A stretch of DNA of 33,527 nucleotides from Desulfurococcales archaeon (GTDB lineage: Archaea; Thermoproteota; Thermoprotei_A; Sulfolobales; Fervidicoccaceae): assembly GCA_009904015.1 (NCBI GenBank), contig WYEQ01000024.1, positions 1 through 33,527 of the forward strand. Reading direction: 5' to 3'. The position numbers were made by a program, and so were the translations under genes. Shown in pieces: positions 25,504-33,527 of the stretch (its first letter is position 1; the number at the start of each line of letters is the position of its first letter). The notes under the pieces are model-generated. The model was not told the origin of the DNA and ran no database searches. It saw only the letters and a list, made by a program, of their open reading frames with translations.

Positions 25504-25741
25504 TATCTCTTTTCCCGGTCCTCACGTATTATGGAGGCTACCTCCTCATCGCTTATGTGGGAAAGCCTCTCAGACAGCACTCTGGCCTCCTCCTCGAGCT
25601 CGGATAACACGCGCCTCTTAACCTCCTCCTCAAGAGCTCTCCTAATGACGGGCCCGGCTTTATTCCATACTTGTCAAGCAGCTCCTTCAGCCTCCTAGGA
25701 ATCTTAGCTGAAACAGTGATATAGCCCACTCTCACTACCAT
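25504..25741 (-). pseudogene. vapB: VapB antitoxin, one-base frameshift
   Basis: Begins with ATG 25741 as MVVRVGYITVSAKIPRRLKE, then LLDKYGIKPGP, the DNA-binding start and hinge of a crenarchaeal VapB. The given frame then runs into unrelated sequence and stops at 25553. One frame over, from about 25650, it reads PVIRRALEEEVKRRVLSEL and EEEARVLSERLSHISDEEV, ending at TAG 25504-25506, exactly the family C-terminus. One extra base in the GGGCCC run (25650-25656) restores a 79 aa protein. The restored gene ends 8 bases before vapC. Taken literally, the antitoxin is broken while the toxin core is intact, which should be harmful, so a sequence error is likely. Confidence 0.8.
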
Positions 25742-25762
25742 TATAGCTATTAAATGTAAACC

Positions 25763-25771
25763 TAATATAAG
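25763..25771 (-). promoter_or_regulatory. TATA box of vapBC
   Basis: On the minus strand CTTATATTA is centred 26 bases before the vapB ATG, without a ribosome site, so vapB is probably leaderless. Confidence 0.5.
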
Positions 25772-25780
25772 GATTACACC

Positions 25781-25816
<36 letters not shown>

Positions 25817-25835
25817 TTAGCTTTGAATTCATTCT

Positions 25836-25855
25836 CCAGGGTCTAAGAGACCTGG
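25836..25855 (+). repeat. Second hairpin downstream of the IS605-like end
   Basis: CCAGG-G-TCT, loop AAG, AGA-CCTGG form an 8-pair stem with one bulged G. It begins 30 bases after the first hairpin. The region 25742-26123 holds no gene apart from the vapB promoter and these two hairpins. Confidence 0.4.
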
Positions 25856-26123
25856 TCTTGCTCGTGAAACTAATGGTTGCTCGGCTTGCAGACTACTAGT
25901 TAATATTGTGTGGGTGAATCCAGCTAGGACTTGTTTGGAGCCCTCATTATGGTTTAATTGTTGCATGTACAGTTTTTCTCTTGGCTCGCTTGTTGTTTTC
26001 CTGGGTTTTGCTTATTAGCTTCTCGTTGCCTTTGCTTTATTATTGATTATTATTGATAAAAAGCAAGCCATTCATAGAGTCATGTTGATTACTGGATGTT
26101 TTGTGGCTGGAGGCGCTAAGGAA

Positions 26124-27638
26124 ATGGCTGGAATCCATGACGAGAACACCGGGTCTACCTCGGTGGGGGGATCCTCCCTCGCGGGGGGCATTCTCACGGT
26201 TGTCTCCATAGCTGTTCTCGCGAACTTCATTAGCGGCTACAACGCTAGGCTGGCTGTCGTCGGTATGCCCAACATTGCCAGGGATTTAAACGCTGATGTG
26301 TGGGGCCTTGTGTGGATTATTCAGGGCTTCATGCTTGGCTCAACCTTTGTTCAGCTAGTCGTTGGCAGGCTAGCGGATATCTATGGAAGAGTCAGGCTCT
26401 TCAACATTGGGCTACTGGTCTTCACTCTGAGCGCATTTGCATCTGGGATGAGCAGCGGCCCATATATCCTCGCCTTCAGCAGGTTTGCTCAGGGTGTTGG
26501 CGGGGCATTCCTAATGAGCCTCTCAGTAACGATACTCACGGACAACGCTCCCAGAGGAACTCTTGGCAGGTGGCTCGGGCTCACGCAGGTCGCTTGGAGA
26601 GCTGGCGGAATAATAGGCCTAACACTAAGCGGGCTCATAATTGATGCTTTGGGCTGGAGGTGGATATTCCTATCTCAGGTCCCCATAGGATTTCTGGCTC
26701 TCTACTGGAGCGCTGGGAGGCTCAGGGAGTCCTACAGGCCGTCTGAGAAGCAGCGAGTAGACCTGATGGGCTTCGCTCTCTTCACGTCATCCATAACCAC
26801 TCTTCTCGTCTCATTAACGCTTACCGGCTATGGCTACGGGCAGGCATCAACCATTCTGCTAGCGACATCGATTGCTCTCCTCGCGTTCTTCGTTGCGTGG
26901 GAGCTCAGGGCCAGCAGCCCTGCGCTCGACCTAGGCTTGTTCAGGGTGTGGCAGTTCACCGGCGGCATAATAGCGCAGCTTCTCTACGCAATTGGCTTCG
27001 GGGCCACCCTGACACTTATATCTATTTACCTCCAGGTGGCCGAGGGCTTCAGCGCCAGCGCTACGGGCCTACTACTAGTTCCATTCGAGCTCTCGTTCCT
27101 GGTGCTCGGCGTCGCTGGGGGGTGGCTATCCGACATCCTTGGCTTCGCCCCGGTAACCGTCGCTGGGCTATCACTGGCATCCATAGGCGCTTTCATCATG
27201 ACTGGGATCCCATCGATAAGCAAGCTCTTGGCGGGGGAGGTGGTGTTCGGCGTGGGCGCAGGGCTCTTTGTTTCTCCCAACACAAGCTCAATCATGACGA
27301 GCGTCCCACCACACAGGAGAGGCGTGGCATCATCGCTCAGAGCGCTTAGCTTCAACATAGGATTCATGCTCAGCCTAAACCTAGCGATGCTCACCCTCAC
27401 ACACCACGTCCCAAGAGAAATAGCTACAAGGCTAGTGATGCTCGGAGAAGCAGCGAGCACACAGCAACTAAGCGTCGAGGTACAGCAGCTCACAGAAGCA
27501 CTGAGAAGCTCCTTCAAGCTACAATCACTAATAATGGCCCTAGCAATACCCTTCTGTGTAACAAGGATGAAAAAACAGCTAGCCAGCAGCGAGGCATTAG
27601 CGACAAATAACAAGAAGTTAGATTCAAGAAACCATTAA
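26124..27638 (+). CDS. MFS transporter, DHA2 (EmrB/QacA-like) family
   Basis: A 504 aa inner-membrane secondary transporter with about 14 hydrophobic segments, as in the drug:H+ antiporter-2 family. Motif A, GRLADIYGRVRLF, lies at 81-93 between helices 2 and 3, and GWRWIFLSQVPIG, typical of DHA2, follows helix 6. The open frame extends to TTG 26043, but I choose ATG 26124: GGAGG at 26109-26113 lies 10 bases before it and the extra residues resemble no transporter N-terminus. It is likely an exporter of toxic or amphiphilic compounds; the substrate is not deducible. G+C and codon use match the left part of the window, unlike the A+T-rich genes beside it. Confidence 0.93.
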   Translation: MAGIHDENTGSTSVGGSSLAGGILTVVSIAVLANFISGYNARLAVVGMPNIARDLNADVWGLVWIIQGFMLGSTFVQLVVGRLADIYGRVRLFNIGLLVFTLSAFASGMSSGPYILAFSRFAQGVGGAFLMSLSVTILTDNAPRGTLGRWLGLTQVAWRAGGIIGLTLSGLIIDALGWRWIFLSQVPIGFLALYWSAGRLRESYRPSEKQRVDLMGFALFTSSITTLLVSLTLTGYGYGQASTILLATSIALLAFFVAWELRASSPALDLGLFRVWQFTGGIIAQLLYAIGFGATLTLISIYLQVAEGFSASATGLLLVPFELSFLVLGVAGGWLSDILGFAPVTVAGLSLASIGAFIMTGIPSISKLLAGEVVFGVGAGLFVSPNTSSIMTSVPPHRRGVASSLRALSFNIGFMLSLNLAMLTLTHHVPREIATRLVMLGEAASTQQLSVEVQQLTEALRSSFKLQSLIMALAIPFCVTRMKKQLASSEALATNNKKLDSRNH

Positions 27639-28104
27639 AAAATTTGATAATGAGGAAAACTTTGCCTATCGTGATGAAAAGGCCAACTGTTCAGCTCCTC
27701 GTTTTATCCAGCAACTTTACCACATTTTCATGTTTCACAGCCACCTAGCTCGGGCATTAAGGAGAGCCTGGCGGCACGTTGCCAAAGCCGATCACTGTCT
27801 TTACGAAGTATATCCTAAAACACGCTATAACTAGGCCCAATGTGGTAGCTGGTGAGGCCACACATATGCAAGTATATCGAATACTCTACCAATAAACTGG
27901 CACGCATAATGACCCATCGGGAAGGATAAACTATTTACCGGAGAAGTATCTAGGAAATTCACAAAAAACCAATAGCAAATTAAGCAATATGTATTATAAG
28001 ATGAATCAACGAAGATTAGTAACAACAGGTGTGAGTTTTTCAATGACAATGCTATCAATAAAGAAAAATTATCTATATTAGCATTATACTACGTCTACCA
28101 TGAT
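27639..28104 (+). other. Intergenic region without a firm gene
   Basis: About 470 bases with no convincing gene. One plus-strand frame, TTG 27779 to TAA 27895, gives LPKPITVFTKYILKHAITRP and on to QVYRILYQ, and stays open after the TAA to 28080 in A+T-rich sequence. This could be the remains of a gene but no family is recognised. A TATA-like TCTATATTA near 28069-28077 probably belongs to the flavoprotein gene that follows. Confidence 0.4.
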
Positions 28105-28127
28105 TTTATGATTGCAACTATCATAAA
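28105..28127. repeat. Perfect inverted repeat before the mutase-like gene
   Basis: TTTATGAT and ATCATAAA are perfect 8-base arms around TGCAACT. The repeat ends 19 bases before the ATG at 28147 and about 30 bases after a TATA-like element, a place where a repressor site or a 5' leader hairpin would act. Confidence 0.4.
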
Positions 28128-28146
28128 TTGTAGCCGGGTGCTCTGT

Positions 28147-29469
28147 ATGTACTACGATGTAGCTGTGCTAGGCTGTGGGTGGGCCGGCATAAATGCTTCC
28201 TACATTCTGTCGATGTCTGGTCACTCGGTTATATGCATTGAGAAAGACGCTAGGCCTGGCGGTCTTCTCAAAACAGAGCTTATTAATGGATTTACTATTG
28301 ATACTGGCGGCTCACACATCATTTTTTCAAGGGATAAAGCTATACTGGACAAATTGCTAAATGATTTTCTAAAGGGAAATTATATTTCTCATAATAGATA
28401 TACCTATGTCTCGCTAAACAAAACTCTTGTTCCATACCCGTTTGAGAACGGCTTATATGTCTTGTCACGCGAGGAGAGAGCTGATGCTTTAATTAACTTC
28501 ATCGAAGCTTTGCTCTCGCTGGATGAGAACTGGGTTCCTAGAAACCTCAAGGAATGGATCTACGGCTTTTTTGGCAAGTGGATTGCTGATAAGTACTTGG
28601 TTCCCTATAACGAGAAGCTGTGGAAAAGACCGCTAGAAGAAATAGACGTTGATTGGGTCTACACTCCTGGCAGGCTACCTTTCCCTGATTGGCGCGAAAT
28701 AGTTAAATCAGCTGTCGGTTTACCAACTATGGGATACTCTGAGCAGGCTAAGTTTTACTACCCGCTTAGAGGAGGTATTCAGGCTTTATTTAACTCTGTT
28801 TATGAGGAAACAATCAAGAATGGAGGAGTTTTTGTAACGAGCACGCGAATAGAGAAGATTAAACAAATAAACGGAGAATTCGTTATCAAGGTTAAAGATA
28901 AGCAGATTAAAACGAAGAGAATAATTAATACAGTTCCGCTTCCCGAGCTTATAAGCATTCTTAAAGAACAATACATTGAATTAGATACAAGAGACTTTGA
29001 TTATAATAAAGTACTTGTGGTTGCAGTAGCATTAAATAAGCAGGCACCTAATCAACACTGGATTTATACACCGGGCGAGGACACAGTATTCCACAGATAC
29101 ATATGGATGTCCAACTACAGTCCCTATAATGCACCAACTGGAAAATCACTATTAATAACAGAGACAACAATACCAGGGCACACCAAGGTAACAAGCGAAG
29201 ACATAGAAAAATACACCAGTAGGACGCTCGAAGACCTAGAGAAGATAGATGTAATAAAACCAGGCGAAGTACTATTCGTGAAAACATGGCTACAAGAATA
29301 CGGCTACCCGATTCATAGAGTTAGCTTGACAAAAACTCGGGAGAAAGTGATAATGGAGTTAAAAAAGTACAATATTATAACCATTGGCAGATGGGGTAAG
29401 TGGAAGTATTTAAACATGGACATGGTGTTGAAAGACGTCATGTTAGAGCTAAATCAAATCCACGGGTAA
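28147..29469 (+). CDS. FAD-dependent, UDP-galactopyranose-mutase-like protein
   Basis: A 440 aa flavoprotein of the amine oxidase / protoporphyrinogen oxidase / UDP-galactopyranose mutase superfamily. FAD binding: GCGWAG (9-14), Glu32 at the end of strand 2 with GG at 38-39, and DTGGSHI (52-58). The middle has KWIADKYLVPYNEKLWKR, the pattern seen in mutase-like enzymes and their relatives in glycan clusters. The C-terminal GRWGKWKYLNMDMVLKD is the second FAD contact. It may make UDP-galactofuranose or remodel another UDP-sugar. The frame is open to 28108, but ATG 28147 has a GGGTG ribosome site (28136-28140) and starts right at the dinucleotide-binding strand. The next gene begins 6 bases after the stop. 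Confidence 0.85.
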   Translation: MYYDVAVLGCGWAGINASYILSMSGHSVICIEKDARPGGLLKTELINGFTIDTGGSHIIFSRDKAILDKLLNDFLKGNYISHNRYTYVSLNKTLVPYPFENGLYVLSREERADALINFIEALLSLDENWVPRNLKEWIYGFFGKWIADKYLVPYNEKLWKRPLEEIDVDWVYTPGRLPFPDWREIVKSAVGLPTMGYSEQAKFYYPLRGGIQALFNSVYEETIKNGGVFVTSTRIEKIKQINGEFVIKVKDKQIKTKRIINTVPLPELISILKEQYIELDTRDFDYNKVLVVAVALNKQAPNQHWIYTPGEDTVFHRYIWMSNYSPYNAPTGKSLLITETTIPGHTKVTSEDIEKYTSRTLEDLEKIDVIKPGEVLFVKTWLQEYGYPIHRVSLTKTREKVIMELKKYNIITIGRWGKWKYLNMDMVLKDVMLELNQIHG

Positions 29470-29475
29470 GAAACC

Positions 29476-30516
29476 ATGAGTTTAACTAATTGGATTAAAT
29501 CACTTATCAAGAGAGAGGCAACACTTCGAGATTTTGAAATGATGATTATTAGAAATATTTTCATTAAAGCACAGAGAAGTTATAATTTCTACGTGAAAAA
29601 AGAATACTTCATTGACAACATGCAGGGAAGTAATTCTATAATAATGGTTCTCATAGGGAAATACCCCGATTTATGGAGTGTTTCACTTAGAAGGATTTAT
29701 GAATACAGTGGAGGTATAGACGTGGTATTAGTTAATGCTGGTGGATTCCATAGAGAATTAGCAATAAATATAGCTAGGAATTATGGATTTAGCTATTTTG
29801 AGAGCTATCCAAACAACTACGTCACGGCACAAAATTATTTTCTTGCAAAATACGCACGTTCAAACCTCGTTATAAAAATAGATGATGATGTATTCGTGAC
29901 CAAGAATACTTTTAAGAATATGCTTCAAGCATTCCAAGAACTAAAGGATAATGGAGTTGATATAGGGTTTGTAGCACCCGTACTCAACGTGAACACGGTA
30001 TCATACTATTATTTTCTAAAGACTCTTAACTTACTCGAAGAATATAAAAGACTCTTTGAAGAACCCGTAGTTTTAAGGGAACCCACTAAGCAGATGATTT
30101 GGCGAGAGCCTGCAACCGCAAAATATGTCTGGGAGAAATCACTACCACTAAACCAGGTTGCCCAGGTTTTCGAGGAAAAGAACAAGGAGTCAATAGAAGT
30201 AATACCCATAAGGTTTTCCATCGGGTGCATATTGTTTCAAAGAGATTTTCTGCTGAATTTCAATGGATATCTAGCACCAAGACCAAAATTCAAACATGGA
30301 GCAAATAGGGATGCTAATTCGTTATACCTCACAAGATCATTTATTCCTTAGGGTGACGAGGACTCAATAAACTTCTACGTGGATACCACGCTGCATGGAA
30401 GGTTTCTAATACTAGACTCTTTCGCAGGGCATTTATCCTATTATCCACAAGCAGAATACATGCTTGACTGGTTTAGAAAGAATAGAAATAAGTTGCTGGA
30501 GGATCTGAATTACTAG
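29476..30516 (+). pseudogene. GT-A glycosyltransferase interrupted by an in-frame TAG
   Basis: A GT-A enzyme of the GT2-like group. Residues 54-90 hold the Rossmann half (IIMVLIGKYPDLW, VVLVNAGG), and IDDDVFVTKN (135-144) is the metal-binding DDD. Translation stops at TAG 30349-30351 after 291 aa, but the same frame continues without a break as GDEDSINFYVDTTLHGRF, then LILDSFAGHLSYYPQAEYML, and ends at TAG 30514-30516. That tail has the acidic GDED and the His-containing end that such enzymes need. So one nonsense codon splits a gene of 346 codons. A point mutation (from CAG, TGG, TAT, AAG or similar), an error or readthrough are possible. It follows the mutase-like gene by 6 bases. Confidence 0.8.
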
Positions 30517-30534
30517 CAAGGAGCTTTTCACTAT

Positions 30535-31794
30535 TTAACTCTTGTATACACCGTGTTTCGAGGACAATGACTTTTTGTTTCCCACTAGAAGCTCTTGTTT
30601 TCCCGTGATAATGTATAGTAGTAGCCTCGCTATATTCGCGTTATCTATTCCTTTATAAGTGAAATAATCTAGGAAATCCTTTCTAGGTGGTTCGCCAAGG
30701 TATTTTCTGAACCATTTATCAATAGACCTCTCTACTTTTTTACGTATTAGTAGGCCGTGAATAAACCCCGCTACAGCGTGCATAGTAACGCTAGGTGGTG
30801 CATATCCGCCCAGAGCATAGTACTTCATCTTAATATACTTCTTTAATTCAACGAGGCTTAGTGGCGCCCATATAAATAGCTTGTATAACGAGGTAACCGT
30901 GTAGAACAAGTATTTGTTTCTACCAATTAAAAAGTTGCTTAATACGAGGTTTCTAAGGGAGTAATATGCCTTCCTTGGTGAAGACCTTTTCCTGGTGGAT
31001 TCGATGTAGTGAATGCCCAGAACTCCTGGGACTATGAATGAGTAGTAGCCTCTAAGTGTATGGTTAATGGCCGTTATCTGGTCATCGCCCCATATATATA
31101 GTAGTGGAAATATCGGAGCTACTTGTGAGGGATGCAGTGAGAAAGTGCTTGGGACAAATGATGACAAAATGAACTCTTTTTTTATTTCCGCATTGTTTTT
31201 GCACTCTAGTAAATTGCAATCAAAGGGGTGGATTATCCTACCCAGGATATCAACATATGCTATATTTGTTGCAAGGATCTTCCCGCTTGGGTTGATTTCT
31301 ATGTCTGTTTGCATGGATTCAACAGCGCTACGAGGGTCAATATTGGATCTCGCTATTCTCAAGCCTCTTTCTCTATTATCTAGTACGAACATTGATGCTA
31401 CCGCGTAGTATTTTATATTTGCTCTTGATAGTTTTTCAGCTAGTTTTTGCATTTCTAGTAGTGTTTTCGGGTTTGTTATTATGAAGTCATTGTCCATGTA
31501 GATAATGTAGTCTGCTCCCTTGTTACGCGAGTAGAGGAAGCCGTATGCGTATGCGAAGGAGTTCCCTAGGTCTTTTCTCAACTGTATTGTTTCGAACGGT
31601 ATCTTTGTCTCCATGGATAGTTTTTCTCCTAGTTCGCAGAGTTCTTCGAATGATCCATCCGTTGAGGAGCTATCTACTAGGAGTATTCTGTACTCGTCTT
31701 GCTTGTTAATTTCCATTACTGCCTTAAAGACGCTGTAAAGGCTGAGTTTTGCTATTGGTAGGTATGGTTTTGAGTTATAGTTTGTAGTTATCAC
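30535..31794 (-). CDS. GT2 glycosyltransferase, galactofuranosyltransferase-like
   Basis: A 419 aa GT-A enzyme. VITTNYNSKPYL at the start is the first strand; LLVDSSSTDGSFEEL (38-52) the second; IIYMDNDFIITNP (97-109) holds the DND metal site. YIWGDDQITAINHTLRGYY (233-251), then VPGVLGIHYIE, matches the acidic motif and the His that follows in galactofuranosyltransferases and relatives (W-x-DD then PG...H). An extended C-terminal helical domain follows. With a mutase-like gene nearby, a galactofuranose link is reasonable but unproven. The start is GTG 31794 with no clear ribosome site; it lies 27 bases after the gene upstream, so the two form an operon. The stop converges on the gene at 29476-30516. 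Confidence 0.85.
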   Translation of the reverse strand: MITTNYNSKPYLPIAKLSLYSVFKAVMEINKQDEYRILLVDSSSTDGSFEELCELGEKLSMETKIPFETIQLRKDLGNSFAYAYGFLYSRNKGADYIIYMDNDFIITNPKTLLEMQKLAEKLSRANIKYYAVASMFVLDNRERGLRIARSNIDPRSAVESMQTDIEINPSGKILATNIAYVDILGRIIHPFDCNLLECKNNAEIKKEFILSSFVPSTFSLHPSQVAPIFPLLYIWGDDQITAINHTLRGYYSFIVPGVLGIHYIESTRKRSSPRKAYYSLRNLVLSNFLIGRNKYLFYTVTSLYKLFIWAPLSLVELKKYIKMKYYALGGYAPPSVTMHAVAGFIHGLLIRKKVERSIDKWFRKYLGEPPRKDFLDYFTYKGIDNANIARLLLYIITGKQELLVGNKKSLSSKHGVYKS

Positions 31795-31821
31795 GTAAAT
31801 TAATGTCGTTTCTCAACACCG

Positions 31822-32643
31822 TTATTTTAGTTGTGAGAGTAGGGTGTGGTATAAGTGTAGGATCCTCATTTTACCGTAGTCTCTGTGGAATCCGTACTTC
31901 TTCTCTTTATTTATAGATGCATGTATATAGCCTACTAAGTTCCACATGTATGCTTTGAGCTCCTTCCTCTGTGTTTTCTTCATCTTGCCGCTTGCCCTGA
32001 GGTATATTCTTGTGAGCGAGTGAATCAATATCAGCGGGAGGGGAATCCCCCACTTGTAGTACTCCTCACCGTAGATGTACTCTCTCTGAGGCAGCGTGGG
32101 GGCGTCAGGCACATCTATATCTTTGTGATGCAGAACAGGCCATATGCCTCTAGCTATGGCAGCAGCTATGATGAACCCGTCGTCACAGTAGTTCATTGGG
32201 TAAACCCCTCCCAGCACGGCTCTGAAGAATTTTGATGATATAAGCATTGCTGGCCCATAGCCAGCGACAAGAGGCTTTAGAGATAGAAGGCTTGATAAGT
32301 AATCGCTTGGAAGAACAGCATCGCCATCAACCTTGAACAAGTAGTCATAGTTTACCAAGTTCTCTTCAGATAATCTAAGAGCAACGTTAAAGGAAAAGCC
32401 AACCCTGACGGGCACAGGCCAGGACTGCCTTGTCGGGACAACAATGTTTTGGAGACCAAATCCATATTTCTTCAAATTTATTGGAGAAGCTGAGACAACA
32501 TAGATTTTTTGCGTGACGCCTCTCTGGCCTATAACGCTTTTTAAGCTACGTGGATTAAACGTTGATTCATCCTTCGTGAAGTAAAAAGTCAAAATCATTA
32601 GCTCAAAGACCCCATGTTTACTATTAAGCTGGGACTTATTCAT
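31822..32643 (-). CDS. GT2-type glycosyltransferase
   Basis: A 273 aa GT-A enzyme. Residues 16-24 (MILTFYFTK) are the first strand, VGQRG-like SVIGQRGVTQKIYVV the second part, KVDGDAVLPSDYL (104-116) carries the DxD, and NYCDDGFIIAAAIARG the acidic catalytic segment, followed by HHKD. ATG 32643 is the first start; the ATG at residue 16 would fit the family better and cannot be excluded. It is the first gene of a two-gene minus-strand operon with the galactofuranosyltransferase-like gene. No membrane helix is evident, so it acts in the cytoplasm or at the membrane face. Confidence 0.85.
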   Translation of the reverse strand: MNKSQLNSKHGVFELMILTFYFTKDESTFNPRSLKSVIGQRGVTQKIYVVSASPINLKKYGFGLQNIVVPTRQSWPVPVRVGFSFNVALRLSEENLVNYDYLFKVDGDAVLPSDYLSSLLSLKPLVAGYGPAMLISSKFFRAVLGGVYPMNYCDDGFIIAAAIARGIWPVLHHKDIDVPDAPTLPQREYIYGEEYYKWGIPLPLILIHSLTRIYLRASGKMKKTQRKELKAYMWNLVGYIHASINKEKKYGFHRDYGKMRILHLYHTLLSQLK

Positions 32644-32725
32644 AATTAGCTACTTAATTAATTTCGAATAAAAAACTATGCAGGCCTTGAAGAACTATTT
32701 GTTTCGGAAGCAGTCATAATTAGTT

Positions 32726-32732
32726 AAAAAAA
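32726..32732 (-). terminator. U-run terminator of the flavoprotein gene
   Basis: Seven A on the plus strand give U7 in the minus-strand transcript 12 bases after the flavoprotein stop at 32744; the surroundings are A+T-rich. Confidence 0.5.
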
Positions 32733-32743
32733 TTAGTTTAATT

Positions 32744-33523
32744 TTAGTCTAGGGGCTCCTTGGCTGCTTCTCTTCCTGCCGTTCTGCCGAAGACTATGCA
32801 GTCTGTTACTGCGCAACTTCCAAGCCTTGTTCCTCCATGTACTCCTCCCGTTGCTTCTCCAGCAGCGTAGAGCTTCGGTATTGGGTTTCCATTAACATCT
32901 AGCACCTGTGCTCTTGTGTTTATTCTTATTCCTCCCATTGTGTGATGCACTGCTGGCCACTGAGGTATAGCGTAGAATGGCGGCGTCTCTATCTTAGCCA
33001 GCATCTTCGGCTTGCCGAAGTCCTCATCTACTCCCTTCTCAACGAAGGAGTTGTACCTTTTCACGGTCTCCACTAGACCAGCTGGGTCGATGCCAGCTTT
33101 CATCGCTAGCTCCTCAAGCGTGTTCCCCTTAATTATTCTCCCTCTCTCAAGCCCCTCCTTCATTACATCAGCTGTGGTGAACTTGGGCCACATAGCATCA
33201 TCGAATATCGTGAAGGTAGGCTTCTCCTTAACAACAAATATTTGCACGTTGGCGCACACATCTCTGGGCGCTAGCTCGTTAACGAATCTTCTTCCCTTCT
33301 TATCAACGTATATAGCATATGCTGGGCTTGTGAACGGAATTACAGCCGGCCTGTCCAGAACTCCTGTGTTAGGCTCAGCGAATGGGTACAGCTGTATCTG
33401 GTCCATCTGTATCAGCATGGCTCCTATGGCCTCAGCGGCCAGTAGTACCTCGCCCGTTGCGCCGGGATGATTGGTCGAGTTAAAGCTCTCATCGAGCAAT
33501 GGCCACTGAGCTCTCAGGAAAGC
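32744..33523 (-). CDS. Fumarate-reductase-like FAD flavoprotein, 3' part only
   Basis: The C-terminal part of a flavocytochrome-c / fumarate reductase-type flavoprotein; the FAD-binding N-terminus lies beyond the window. Visible: TNHPGATGE, DQIQLYPFAEP, GRRFVNELAPRD (the Arg before Asp is the usual proton donor position), HHTMGGIRIN with the substrate-binding His, AAGEATGGVHGGTRLGSCA and VFGRTAGREAA. The reading frame is open from 33523 (AFLRAQWPLLDES) but meets an in-frame TGA at 33524-33526, one base before the window edge. Since family members continue unbroken there, this is either another frameshift or nonsense site. TTG 33499 is unlikely to be a real start. It may reduce fumarate or a related enoate, or oxidise a substrate; no heme domain is visible. 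Confidence 0.85.
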   Translation of the reverse strand, partial: AFLRAQWPLLDESFNSTNHPGATGEVLLAAEAIGAMLIQMDQIQLYPFAEPNTGVLDRPAVIPFTSPAYAIYVDKKGRRFVNELAPRDVCANVQIFVVKEKPTFTIFDDAMWPKFTTADVMKEGLERGRIIKGNTLEELAMKAGIDPAGLVETVKRYNSFVEKGVDEDFGKPKMLAKIETPPFYAIPQWPAVHHTMGGIRINTRAQVLDVNGNPIPKLYAAGEATGGVHGGTRLGSCAVTDCIVFGRTAGREAAKEPLD

Positions 33524-33527
33524 TCAG

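Noticed and set aside
27026-27613. 195-codon minus-strand open frame opposite the MFS gene
   Set aside because: Mirror of the transporter's codon pattern, Ser-rich and without motifs; the plus-strand protein has clear DHA2 motifs.
30349-30351. Stop-codon reassignment (TAG as pyrrolysine or similar)
   Set aside because: Several intact or restored genes in the window, such as feoB, the retropepsin-like gene and vapB, end in TAG, so reassignment is not supported here.
30541-32643. SKHGV shared by the C-terminus of one GT2 protein and the N-terminus of its neighbour
   Set aside because: The underlying DNA differs and the match is five residues; probably chance.
33012-33470. 152-codon plus-strand frame at the right edge
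   Set aside because: Antisense to the flavoprotein, whose conserved motifs are clear.

Overview
The window looks like chromosomal DNA of a hyperthermophilic crenarchaeon (Thermoproteota), probably Desulfurococcales or a relative. The grounds are archaeal gene families (DUF1152, archaeal TrmO, MTH1175-like NifX/NifB protein, VapBC with crenarchaeal-type VapB, clan AA aspartic protease), frequent GTG and TTG starts, genes with a TATA box about 25 bases before the start codon (leaderless), short GGAGG/GGTG ribosome sites elsewhere, and heavy AGG/AGA and ATA codon use. The genus cannot be fixed from the sequence. No rRNA, tRNA or CRISPR array was seen.

Layout. 1-10.7 kb is a G+C-richer housekeeping stretch: a secreted subtilisin-like protease, a membrane-anchored alpha/beta hydrolase, a feoA-feoB ferrous iron uptake operon with a candidate operator palindrome, a DUF1152 protein, a metallo-beta-lactamase-fold hydrolase, an SDR oxidoreductase, a small helical unknown, a GalE-like sugar epimerase, a NifX/NifB-like protein and TrmO. 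10.7-12.9 kb is a transition: a membrane GT2 glycosyltransferase, a short unknown and a retropepsin-like protein that has lost its catalytic DTG.

12.9-23.4 kb is an A+T-richer, all plus-strand surface-glycan cluster: five GT-B/GT4-type glycosyltransferases, two methyltransferases, a large multi-pass membrane protein with a possible GT-C feature, and a UDP-sugar dehydrogenase. Several neighbours overlap by 4 to 17 bases, as in one operon. 23.4-25.1 kb is gene-poor and holds decayed genes. 25.1-25.7 kb is a vapBC pair in which both genes carry single-base frameshifts. Next to it is a hairpin like the 3' end of IS200/IS605 (TnpB) elements, without any tnpB. An MFS transporter follows. 28.1-32.6 kb is a second glycan locus: a UDP-galactopyranose-mutase-like flavoprotein and three GT-A glycosyltransferases, one of them resembling galactofuranosyltransferases. 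The window ends in the 3' part of a fumarate-reductase-like flavoprotein.

The epimerase, the UDP-sugar dehydrogenase and the mutase-like protein would supply nucleotide sugars (UDP-Gal or similar, UDP-uronic acid, perhaps UDP-galactofuranose) to the glycosyltransferases, for S-layer/pilin N-glycans or an exopolysaccharide. No oligosaccharyltransferase or obvious flippase is present.

A striking property of the window is the number of genes broken by one base: DUF1152 (G7 run), a GT4, vapB, the vapC C-terminus, an RHH antitoxin relic, a GT-A gene with one in-frame TAG, and the flavoprotein at the right edge. Either the assembly carries indel errors, or this chromosome segment is decaying or uses recoding. 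Reads would settle which.
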